From Bacteroidota bacterium (lineage in GTDB: Bacteria > Bacteroidota > Bacteroidia > Chitinophagales > Chitinophagaceae): a DNA stretch of 46,472 nt. Positions 8,337-15,475 of this stretch are shown here, in pieces. Numbering within the stretch: position 1 is the stretch's first letter; each line of letters begins with the position of its first letter. The notes beneath the pieces are model-generated. The model did not search any database. It was not told where the DNA came from and saw only the letters and a list, made by a program, of their open reading frames with translations. A program made the position numbers and the translations under genes. The stretch covers positions 1 through 46,472 of the forward strand of contig JAEZLJ010000161.1 of the NCBI GenBank assembly GCA_023415275.1, written 5' to 3'.

Positions 8337-10162
8337 AAATTTGGGTTTACATTTTTATTACTGTTCTCATTTAATTGTTGATTCAGGTTATAAGCGGCAC
8401 TTATCAAACCGAGATGCGTGAAAGCCTGTGGAAAATTACCCAGGTGTTCTCCTTCAAAGCCCAATTGCTCGGAATATAGGCCAAGATGATTGGCATAACC
8501 CAGCATTTTCTCAAAATAAAACCTTGCCTTTTCCAATTGGCCGGATCTTGACAGGCATTCAACATACCAGAATGTGCACATTGAAAAAGTACCCTCATGA
8601 CTGACAAAGCCGTCCGGGGCTGCCAGGTCTGGCCTATACCTGTATACAAGAGAATCAGATACCAGTTCTTCCTCAATTCTTTTTAAAGTAGAAAGCCATC
8701 GGGGATCCTTAGGACTTATAAACCGGGCCAGGGGCATTAATAAAGAAGAAGCATCAACCGTATTTGAGCCTGGATATTGCATAAATGCCTTGTACTCATC
8801 ACTCCAGAAATCTTCATATATACTGTTATAGATTTTATCTCTTTCACGCTTCCAATGACCATTGATGGGAAATGAGCGTGCCCTGGCAATTTTTATAGCC
8901 CTGTCAAGTGCTACCCAGCAATATAGACGTGAATACAGAAAATTCTTTTTACCGCCTCTCACTTCCCAAATGCCTTCATCAGGCTGATTCCAGTTCTCAC
9001 TTAACCAATCCATTTGCTCACTCAGGTCCTTCCAAAAGTCATAAGATATGGGTTCTCCATATTTATTATAGAGATACACCGAATCCATCAACTCACCATA
9101 AATATCCAGTTGCAATTGACCATAGGCATTATTCCCAATACGAACTGGTGCCGATTTTTTATATCCCTCCAGATTATCCAATATTTTTTCTTCCACCTGC
9201 CGGTTTCCATCAATGCTGTACATGATGCCCAAACGGTTATTGCCCTTTATGTCCCGGCACAACTTTTCCACCCAATGCATAAAAGCCCCAGCCTCCCTGG
9301 TATACCCCAATCGGAGCAAGGCATACACTGTAAAGGAGGCGTCCCTTATCCAGGTAAATCTATAATCCCAATTGCGTTGAAAGCCTATACTTTCCGGCAA
9401 ACTAAATGTGGGAGCAGCAACGATAGAACCAAAGCGAAAGGATGTGAGTAGTTTCAAAACTAGCGCAGAACGGTTCACTATTTCCATCCATCTTCCCTTG
9501 TAATTAGATTGGGCCACCCAATTCTTCCAATAGTTCATTGTCCTGAACAAACTCTCGGTAACAAATTGCTTAAAATCTTTTTCTACCGCATGGTGTTTGT
9601 CAATGTGTTCCAGCAAAAAATCGGCAGTTTCATTTGGACCTAATGTAAATTCAGCAACTACATGGTCATTCCTTATTTGAATGGGTACTGTCCCAAGCAA
9701 GCGCAGCATGGTGTGGTCATCGCCCTTACTCGTAATGATAATCTCATTGGCAGACCTCGCCTCCAATGAATGTTCGCTGCGGGCATAATTAAACCGGGGC
9801 TCACAATGAAGTTTATATTTTACCTGTCCCCGAACTGTGGTAACTCTTCGTATCAATTCTTTCCCATTGTATAACTCTTCAACAGGCATAAAATCAGTGA
9901 TCTCTCCCACTCCATCTTCCGATAAAAACCTGGTTAGTAATACATTGGTATCAGGAACATACAATTGTTTGGTTTTCATTTCATCAAAAGCAGGTGTAAT
10001 CATAAATTTACCGCCTTTGTCTGCGTCGAGTAATGCTGCAAATATTGATGGAGAATCAAAATCAGGGAAGCACATAAAATCAATGGAGCCGTGAAGGCTT
10101 ATCAAGGCTATCGTATTTAAATCTCCAACGATACCATAATTTTCAATCGGCTGATACCTCAT
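8333..10162 (-). CDS. Glycoside hydrolase family 15 protein (glucoamylase/trehalase-like)
   Basis: The 609-residue product starts with YQPIENYGIVGDLNTIALI and GSIDFMCFPDFDSPSIFAAL, the N-terminal beta-sandwich signature of bacterial GH15 enzymes. The (alpha/alpha)6 barrel follows, with NWDYRFTWIRDASFTVYALL, the general-acid segment PDEGIWEVRGG (coding bases about 8951-8980) and the general-base region LGNFPQAFTHLGLI near the C-terminus. No signal peptide is seen, so it is probably cytoplasmic. Characterised relatives hydrolyse alpha-glucans or trehalose, both yielding glucose; sequence alone does not decide between them. The downstream overlapping glucose-dehydrogenase-like gene supports glucose as product. 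The C-terminal tail (NENSNKNVNPNL) is low complexity and likely disordered. Confidence 0.9.
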   Translation of the reverse strand: MRYQPIENYGIVGDLNTIALISLHGSIDFMCFPDFDSPSIFAALLDADKGGKFMITPAFDEMKTKQLYVPDTNVLLTRFLSEDGVGEITDFMPVEELYNGKELIRRVTTVRGQVKYKLHCEPRFNYARSEHSLEARSANEIIITSKGDDHTMLRLLGTVPIQIRNDHVVAEFTLGPNETADFLLEHIDKHHAVEKDFKQFVTESLFRTMNYWKNWVAQSNYKGRWMEIVNRSALVLKLLTSFRFGSIVAAPTFSLPESIGFQRNWDYRFTWIRDASFTVYALLRLGYTREAGAFMHWVEKLCRDIKGNNRLGIMYSIDGNRQVEEKILDNLEGYKKSAPVRIGNNAYGQLQLDIYGELMDSVYLYNKYGEPISYDFWKDLSEQMDWLSENWNQPDEGIWEVRGGKKNFLYSRLYCWVALDRAIKIARARSFPINGHWKRERDKIYNSIYEDFWSDEYKAFMQYPGSNTVDASSLLMPLARFISPKDPRWLSTLKRIEEELVSDSLVYRYRPDLAAPDGFVSHEGTFSMCTFWYVECLSRSGQLEKARFYFEKMLGYANHLGLYSEQLGFEGEHLGNFPQAFTHLGLISAAYNLNQQLNENSNKNVNPNL

Positions 10163-10294
10163 CGAGGTAAGTTATACAATAGACATTCCAGCCTATTGGG
10201 CAGGGTTTGTGATCAAAGATTCTGATTGAATATCAGAATTGAGCTGCATTAACTAACCAGTCTATATGACAGGATTCAAGTATAGGAACATAAA

Positions 10295-10331
10295 AAAACT
10301 TTTGAATGCCCTCTCAACATTCAAAAGTTTT
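10295..10331 (-). terminator. Intrinsic terminator of the PepSY-like gene
   Basis: Two perfect 14-base arms at 10295-10308 and 10318-10331 flank a 9-base loop. On the minus strand the hairpin is followed by a run of seven T. It begins 16 bases past the stop codon of the gene at 10348-10842. Confidence 0.8.
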
Positions 10332-10347
10332 GTGTGCTTAAAAAAAG

Positions 10348-10842
10348 CTATTTGGTCTTATTATAATTTTCAACCTCATCCATTTGTCCTTCCTCTACAC
10401 GAACAATGATCCATTTTTTCATTCCTTCAAGATTTACCACCCATAGATCCCTATTATCCAGTTTTACATTAACAGCCCTGGTGATATTATAATCTGGATA
10501 GCCAGACATAACCTGCTGTTTGATTTCTTCCGGAAGATTACTTTCTGTACCAAAACGAATGTGGTAAACCATTCTTCCATTCTTTTTAAAAAGGGCATTG
10601 TTCTTCATATCACCAGTAATGAATGTGACCAGGTAGTTCTTATTTAAACGGTACCACTGCGGATCCATGGCATCCTTAAATTTTTTCTCAAAGGCATCAG
10701 TAACGGCCTTGTTTACATTGGATTTAGCATAAATAACGATAGATTCCATCATTTTCATTGTATCCTGCTGTGCAGAACTTTTATGAAAAAACCCCAACAT
10801 TATCATCATCATCCCCAAAGTGAGAAATACTGTTTTTTTCAT
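10348..10842 (-). CDS. Exported PepSY-like protein of unknown function
   Basis: The 164-residue product begins with a clear signal peptide (MKKTVFLTLGMMMIMLGFF, cleavage probably after SSA at about residue 24). The mature part contains FEKKFKDAMDPQWYRLNKNYLVTF and, in the second half, GRMVYHIRFGTESNLPEEIKQ, with repeated beta-strand/helix units. This resembles the PepSY-like exported proteins of Bacteroidota (related to the fold of beta-lactamase inhibitor proteins), which are probably periplasmic. No catalytic residue is evident. It is followed by a strong terminator and is probably transcribed alone. The family call is from pattern memory and is tentative; the export signal is clear. Confidence 0.75.
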   Translation of the reverse strand: MKKTVFLTLGMMMIMLGFFHKSSAQQDTMKMMESIVIYAKSNVNKAVTDAFEKKFKDAMDPQWYRLNKNYLVTFITGDMKNNALFKKNGRMVYHIRFGTESNLPEEIKQQVMSGYPDYNITRAVNVKLDNRDLWVVNLEGMKKWIIVRVEEGQMDEVENYNKTK

Positions 10843-11309
10843 ATGATTAAAGTTTGGTTTCAGGTAAATAATTTTTATGAAGTTTCATAATATCACAGTT
10901 ACATGCAATGACAACCATCAAAAACATCAATGATGCATGTCAGTGCTCCTACTCTAGTAGGTTCTTTTGCCTGCAGTATTAAACCCATCAATAGCAGATG
11001 TATAAAAGCAGTAAGTAGAACCAGGTGTTTTATCCTGGTTTATTATGTATTCAATAAACTTCATTATTGGAAGCTCAATTGCGCCTTATACTTCAGCTTC
11101 CCAACTTTCACTCTTCCACATATGAATAAGGTGATCAGAAATTTCTACAATTAATCTTATGACAATGTGAATATAAAGAGCAAATTTTCTGGCATATAAA
11201 TAGGAAAACAATCTATTAATATTTATTTATTTGGTTAACGGGTAAACAGCTTTTGTTGTTTTGAAGAGTACGGTTAGGGAAAAAGCTGTTTACCTTTCTT
11301 AACATTTAT
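10843..11309. other. 467-base stretch with no convincing gene
   Basis: This AT-rich gap separates two divergently oriented genes. It contains a small hairpin (arms 11019-11025 and 11034-11040, loop of 8) and the long inverted repeat listed at 11241-11294. A 74-codon plus-strand frame at 10930-11154 looks non-coding: poor composition, no recognisable pattern. Confidence 0.6.
11241..11294 (+). promoter_or_regulatory. Long perfect inverted repeat just upstream of a small gene
   Basis: Perfect 14-base arms (11241-11254 and 11281-11294) enclose a 26-base loop. The right arm ends 15 bases before the ATG at 11310 and is followed by TTTCTT. As RNA this would form a stable hairpin in the 5' leader. 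It could be an attenuator, a leader element or a DNA dyad; the sequence does not decide. Confidence 0.5.
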
Positions 11310-11573
11310 ATGTTTATCATGAATACAATCGCTTTCAATAAATTGGATATAGAAAAACAAATTGAACTTACTATGTCTAAAGGAGTCTTTTTGACCCAGG
11401 CAAAAAAATATAATCTACACCTTTACCTTTTTCAAATGGATCAATTCTATATAGAAATGTTTAGTAAAGAACAATCTGGACAAATCATTTCCATACGGGC
11501 TTTTGAAGAAATGGAACACTTAGACATTTACCTCCAGGACATTGATATCACCACTTTGCTGGCTGTATATTAA
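11310..11573 (+). CDS. Small hypothetical protein (87 residues)
   Basis: I recognise no family. The product is acidic to neutral, with no signal peptide or membrane segment, and alternates helix-like (LDIEKQIELTMSKGVFL) and strand-like (HLYLFQMDQFYIEMF) stretches, suggesting a small alpha/beta domain. An alternative start at 11319 would drop three residues. Coding is supported by sensible amino-acid composition, a fitting stop before the converging response-regulator gene, and the structured leader at 11241-11294. Its converging neighbour is an orphan response regulator, but no functional link is shown. Confidence 0.6.
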   Translation: MFIMNTIAFNKLDIEKQIELTMSKGVFLTQAKKYNLHLYLFQMDQFYIEMFSKEQSGQIISIRAFEEMEHLDIYLQDIDITTLLAVY

Positions 11574-11621
11574 AGAGGACAAGAAAGTTTCAAATTACCT
11601 TAAAGAGATCACCAATGCCTG

Positions 11622-12104
11622 TCAGTAGGTTCCTGATTGTGATGTAAAAGGCACAAACCGATTGTTCATAAAATAATATTTACAATCAGTTTGTTGGTGT
11701 TTCCACTCCATAGATAAGATGGACTCCAGGGCATTCTGCAAATGAAAGCTATTGAATGGTTTCACCATATAAAGATCTGCCTGGTGCAGGTAACTTTTCT
11801 GAATATCCGTCATATGAGTGGAGCTGCTATATACTACAATCGTCAAATCTTTACAACTTCCCAGTGCTCTAATCTCGCTCAGGCACTGAAAACCATTTTT
11901 GCCGGGCATATTCAAATCAAGAAATAAAAGGTCGGGTGTGTGATCCTTTAAAAATGCCATCAAGGCCTCTCCATCTTTAACTATTGTCAAAGATTGGGAA
12001 GGATCAACCTTTTTAAGTACATAATAAAATAAAAGGGCGTGATCCTTGTCATCGTCCGCCAATACAACCTGAGTTAAATTTACAGCGCCCATATACTCTT
12101 TCAC
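11622..12104 (-). CDS. Single-domain response regulator
   Basis: The 160-residue product is a stand-alone CheY-like receiver. The acidic pocket ADDD is at 16-19, the phospho-acceptor is Asp63 in LFLDLNMPG, the Ser/Thr switch region is VVYSSST (90-96) and the conserved lysine is Lys115 in MVKPF. There is no output domain; after residue 135 only a short tail follows. Such orphan receivers pass phosphate between hybrid kinases or bind partner proteins. No histidine kinase gene is in the window, so its partner is elsewhere. The start could instead be the Met codon at 12092, four codons later; an AGGAAA stretch just upstream of 12104 slightly favours the longer form. Confidence 0.9.
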   Translation of the reverse strand: MKEYMGAVNLTQVVLADDDKDHALLFYYVLKKVDPSQSLTIVKDGEALMAFLKDHTPDLLFLDLNMPGKNGFQCLSEIRALGSCKDLTIVVYSSSTHMTDIQKSYLHQADLYMVKPFNSFHLQNALESILSMEWKHQQTDCKYYFMNNRFVPFTSQSGTY

Positions 12105-12189
12105 ATTTTCCTGGTAAAGGAGAATTTATATTGTACGAAAATTAAAAATATTTATTGTTCAATATTATTAAAAACACAATTTTTTATAA

Positions 12190-12402
12190 TTACCTTAATA
12201 GTAATTCGGCTTTCAATTCTTTAATTTTTTGCCAGATACGGCTCAAGGTGTGAATATCTGCATTCACCTTCAAAGCCTGGGTATACTCTTCCTCCAGCAT
12301 GGCAATATTTTCTTCCAGTTCATTATTGGCCATTTGTTTTACGTCATTTTCCACACGAAATCTTTTCTTTCCCATAAACAATTTAAATACCAATCCCGGC
12401 AT
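12190..12402 (-). CDS. Small hypothetical protein with a coiled-coil tail
   Basis: From the ATG at 12402 the product has 70 residues: a short hydrophobic start (MPGLVFKLFMGKKRF) and a charged helical region with heptad-like leucines and glutamates (NNELEENIAMLEEEYTQAL, then IWQKIKELKAEL), probably a short coiled coil. The frame stays open to 12498, but the extra 32 residues are unlike the rest and would overlap the dyad at 12479-12499, so I prefer the shorter form. A further Met at 12375 (MGKKRF) is also possible. No function is suggested by sequence or neighbours. Confidence 0.5.
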   Translation of the reverse strand: MPGLVFKLFMGKKRFRVENDVKQMANNELEENIAMLEEEYTQALKVNADIHTLSRIWQKIKELKAELLLR

Positions 12403-12478
12403 TATATAGTTATACCCTGATAAGCAAACAGTTATAACTAAATTAATGTAACCATCACTTATAACAGACTGTGGACAT

Positions 12479-12499
12479 TGTGGAATATATAATTCCACA
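12479..12499. promoter_or_regulatory. Dyad upstream of the small coiled-coil gene
   Basis: Arms TGTGGAAT (12479-12486) and ATTCCACA (12492-12499) are perfect, with a 5-base AT centre. The dyad lies 77 bases upstream of the favoured start at 12402. A second pair, AGTTATA (12408-12414) and TATAACT (12433-12439), lies between. These could be operator sites; no regulator is nearby. Confidence 0.35.
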
Positions 12500-12580
12500 C
12501 AACTATATCAGCTAAAAGTATCTAATGCAAACGCATACAAAAGAAGTGTAGAGGAAAAGTTTCAGGCTTTTTGAATAGCC

Positions 12581-12859
12581 TTATAAAGTATTTGCTGAAA
12601 TCATTTCACACTGCTGAATATAACTCAGTGTTTCCCTTTGTATGATCAATTCAATGATCTCTTTGGGCTGATGAAGAATAGATGAAGGTTTGGATACAAG
12701 GAACTTTTGTTGATGTCCCGCTTCAAGGGAAATCACCAGCCATATATTTCCTTCAATGTTTACCTGGTCATTTAACTCGTCTGCTGTTAAAAAATAATCT
12801 ATCCTTATTGTTTCTGTACCGGAGCGGAAGCGATAATGGTATAAGGTATTAAGCTGCAT
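12581..12859 (-). CDS. Small hypothetical protein (92 residues)
   Basis: No family recognised. The product alternates strands and helices (TLYHYRFRSGTETIRIDYFL; GNIWLVISLEAGHQQKFLV; KEIIELIIQRETLSYIQQCE), has no export signal and a single cysteine, and looks like a compact alpha/beta domain. The ATG at 12859 is the only reasonable start. It lies alone, 82 bases from the dyad at 12479-12499, in a region of small unknown genes. Composition and length support coding. Confidence 0.55.
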   Translation of the reverse strand: MQLNTLYHYRFRSGTETIRIDYFLTADELNDQVNIEGNIWLVISLEAGHQQKFLVSKPSSILHQPKEIIELIIQRETLSYIQQCEMISANTL

Positions 12860-13056
12860 AGGTTAGATTTAAAAGTTCAAGATAGAAACGTTATTTAGCA
12901 ATAACAGAATATACATTTCCACAAAAAACCTATGAACAGTCCTCAATCCCTTGCCAGCTAAGCAATACAACCTCAAAGCAGAATTTATTCACATAAAATC
13001 AAATACCATATTTATTTACTTACAAATATTTTTTTACTATCAAAGCAATTTTGTCT

Positions 13057-14301
13057 TTATTTTCTAACCTGACCATTTCCTAAAGCAACCCATTTGTCCG
13101 TAACCAGCTTTTCCAAAGCAAATGGTCCCCTTGCATGTAATTTCTGTGTGGATATACCTATTTCAGCGCCCAGTCCAAACTCCTCCCCATCTGTAAACCT
13201 GGTTGATGCATTGGAATAGACTACTGCGGCATCCACGTTCTCAATAAACTCGCGGCAGGCTTTTTTATTATCAGAAACAATCGCCTCAGAATGCCTGGTT
13301 GAAAATTTAGAAATGTGATCTAAGGCATCTCGCATATTATTGACCATTTTCAAAGCACATTTAAGACTTAAGTATTCTATGCCATAATCCAGGTTTTTTT
13401 GAATATGCAAATACTGATATCCCTTAAGCAAATTGGCATGCTTTGGTTCTACATAAACCTCAACCTTATGTGTTTGGAATACAGGCAAAATCTTTTCCAG
13501 GAAAAATGGGGCAATAGTTGTATCTATCAAAACAGTATCAATAGCATTACAGACAGACGGTCTTGATATCTTTGCATTTTCTACAATAGATACTGCCTTT
13601 GAAAGATCGGCTGCTTGATGAACATACACATGGCAAACTCCGGCGCCTGTTTCTATTACCGGCACACGACTATTCTTACGAACATAATTGATCAGGCCTG
13701 CCGAACCTCTTGGGATTAAAATATCTATATACCTGGTGGCAGTTAACAGGTGATCAATTACTTCTCTATCCGGGGGCAATAGGGTAACAACCGGAGATGG
13801 GATCCCATATTGCCTCAAAATTTTATGAATGATATCTACTGCAATTTTATTAGTATGCAAAGCTTCCCTGCTTCCCTTTAATACACAGGCATTTTGACTC
13901 CTCAGGCAAAGTGCTGCAATATCAAAAGTTACATTAGGTCTCGATTCATACACTGCCCCTACAACACCCATGGGCACTTTCCATTTTTGAAGCAGTAATC
14001 CATTGGGTAAAACCTTTTCTTCAGACAACCTGCCTGCAGGACAGGGAAGTTTGGCTATTTTTCGTATGGCAGTGGCAATATGCCTGATCCTCTCCGGGGT
14101 CAACAATAACCTGTCAACTCTTGAATCCTGTTGATCTTGTTTTGATACATCCTTATGATTAGCCCTTATAAGCTTTGCTGTCTCTTCTTCCACCTTAGCG
14201 GCTAAACTGATCAATGCTCTTTTGACCACTGCTTGTGGAGTATGTTGTAATTCTTTGGAAGCACTTTGTGCTTTTATTAAAAGCTTTTCGATCGGTTCCA
14301 T
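13057..14301 (-). CDS. proA: Glutamate-5-semialdehyde dehydrogenase (gamma-glutamyl phosphate reductase)
   Basis: ProA reduces gamma-glutamyl phosphate with NADPH to glutamate semialdehyde, the second step of proline synthesis. The 414 residues match the family length of about 415. Seen are GVVGAVYESRPNVTFDIAALCL, CVLKGSREALHTN, DILIPRGSAGLI, VIETGAGVCHVYV, the catalytic-cysteine segment ISRPSVCNAIDTVL, and ASTRFTDGEEFGLGAEIGIST. It follows proB with a 10-base gap, so the pair is an operon in pathway order. The upstream part (RPNVT..ALCLRSQNACVLKG) shows no deletion. Confidence 0.96.
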   Translation of the reverse strand: MEPIEKLLIKAQSASKELQHTPQAVVKRALISLAAKVEEETAKLIRANHKDVSKQDQQDSRVDRLLLTPERIRHIATAIRKIAKLPCPAGRLSEEKVLPNGLLLQKWKVPMGVVGAVYESRPNVTFDIAALCLRSQNACVLKGSREALHTNKIAVDIIHKILRQYGIPSPVVTLLPPDREVIDHLLTATRYIDILIPRGSAGLINYVRKNSRVPVIETGAGVCHVYVHQAADLSKAVSIVENAKISRPSVCNAIDTVLIDTTIAPFFLEKILPVFQTHKVEVYVEPKHANLLKGYQYLHIQKNLDYGIEYLSLKCALKMVNNMRDALDHISKFSTRHSEAIVSDNKKACREFIENVDAAVVYSNASTRFTDGEEFGLGAEIGISTQKLHARGPFALEKLVTDKWVALGNGQVRK

Positions 14302-14311
14302 AAAAGAATGT

Positions 14312-15346
14312 TTAAAACATTACAATATCATCTGCCCTGGCAGCTACCTTGTTTCGCTTAGTTTTTGTAGTATCGATCTCCGAAGCTCCCATTTTCATTT
14401 TTGCCACTCCGGCTATCGCACCGTTCGCATCCACCAGCTGCACAACCTCTCCTTTTAAAAAAGGCCTTTGTATCAATACGATGCCTATTGATAATAAATT
14501 CTTCCTGTTGTTCAAAGCTTCAATGGCGCCATCATCTATTTGAATAGAACCAATGGTCACAGAACCACTGCTTAACCATTTTTGCCTGTCTTTAAGGGAG
14601 GAATGTTTAGGCTGGAAACTGGTTCCTGAACCTCCGCTCAATGCATTGATAAACGGCTCTTCTGAAGTAATACCGCAAATCACCACCCTGATTCCCAAAG
14701 AGGTGGCCAACCTGGTAAAAGACAGTTTAGACGCCATGCCCCCGGTGCCGAAAGAGGACTTTTCATTTTTTAAATAACCCAGCAAGGAACTTTCTATTTC
14801 TTCCACTTTCTCAATGATGTTGTCCTGGTCATCACGGTAACCACCTGCCGTAGTACATAACAACAATATCTCCGCATTCAGGGCTATGGCAATTAAAGTG
14901 GCCAATTCATCATTATCAGAAAATTTTAATTCATGACTGCTCACGAAATCATTTTCGTTCACGATAGTAAGTATACCATTTTTCCACAATTCCCTGATCG
15001 TATCCTTTAATTGAACAAATTGCTTCCTGTTAGAAAAATGATGGCGTTCCAGCAATGCCTGGGCTACTCTGATGTCATACCTGGAAAAACATTTCCCATA
15101 TTGATCTATCAAAATCGGATTGCCAACAGCAGCTGCAGCCTTTCTTTCAATCAATTTTCCTTTGTAAGATTTTAAAGACCCTTTGCCGCTACTGACAGCT
15201 CCACTTGATACCAATATAGGGTTGTAAGTTTTAGAAATAGTTGCTAATTCAGATGCAATTTTCTCTATGACGGCAGGATCAATATTGCCTGAAGGGTCAG
15301 CAATGACGGAAGATCCGATCTTTATAACAATAACAGGCTTGTCCAT
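14312..15346 (-). CDS. proB: Glutamate 5-kinase
   Basis: ProB phosphorylates glutamate to gamma-glutamyl phosphate, the first step of proline synthesis. The amino-acid-kinase core is visible: VIKIGSSVI at the N-terminus, LVSSGAVSSG, AAVGNPILIDQYG, VNENDFVS, FSDNDELATLIA and SSFGTGGMASKL. The C-terminal 80 residues (LKGEVVQLVDANGAIAGVAK) look like the PUA domain, somewhat shortened. The frame is open to 15412, but the extra 22 residues are unlike the family; the Met at 15346 puts the first kinase strand in its normal place, and a Met two codons earlier (15352) is also possible. No ribosome-binding motif settles it. Confidence 0.95.
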   Translation of the reverse strand: MDKPVIVIKIGSSVIADPSGNIDPAVIEKIASELATISKTYNPILVSSGAVSSGKGSLKSYKGKLIERKAAAAVGNPILIDQYGKCFSRYDIRVAQALLERHHFSNRKQFVQLKDTIRELWKNGILTIVNENDFVSSHELKFSDNDELATLIAIALNAEILLLCTTAGGYRDDQDNIIEKVEEIESSLLGYLKNEKSSFGTGGMASKLSFTRLATSLGIRVVICGITSEEPFINALSGGSGTSFQPKHSSLKDRQKWLSSGSVTIGSIQIDDGAIEALNNRKNLLSIGIVLIQRPFLKGEVVQLVDANGAIAGVAKMKMGASEIDTTKTKRNKVAARADDIVMF

Positions 15347-15475
15347 GTTCATCAACAATGTATTAGTAGAATAGCAAGCGTTATCGTTTACCCCAGTTTT
15401 GTTTTTAACCACTCATCTTCCTGGAAGTTGGCAAACTAATTTACTCAAAAAACTGATGCCCACCTTCACCAAATG

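Noticed and set aside
10930..11154. Plus-strand frame of 74 codons in an intergenic gap
   Set aside because: Composition is not protein-like, with scattered Cys, Phe and Tyr and no sensible domain pattern; a small hairpin falls inside it.
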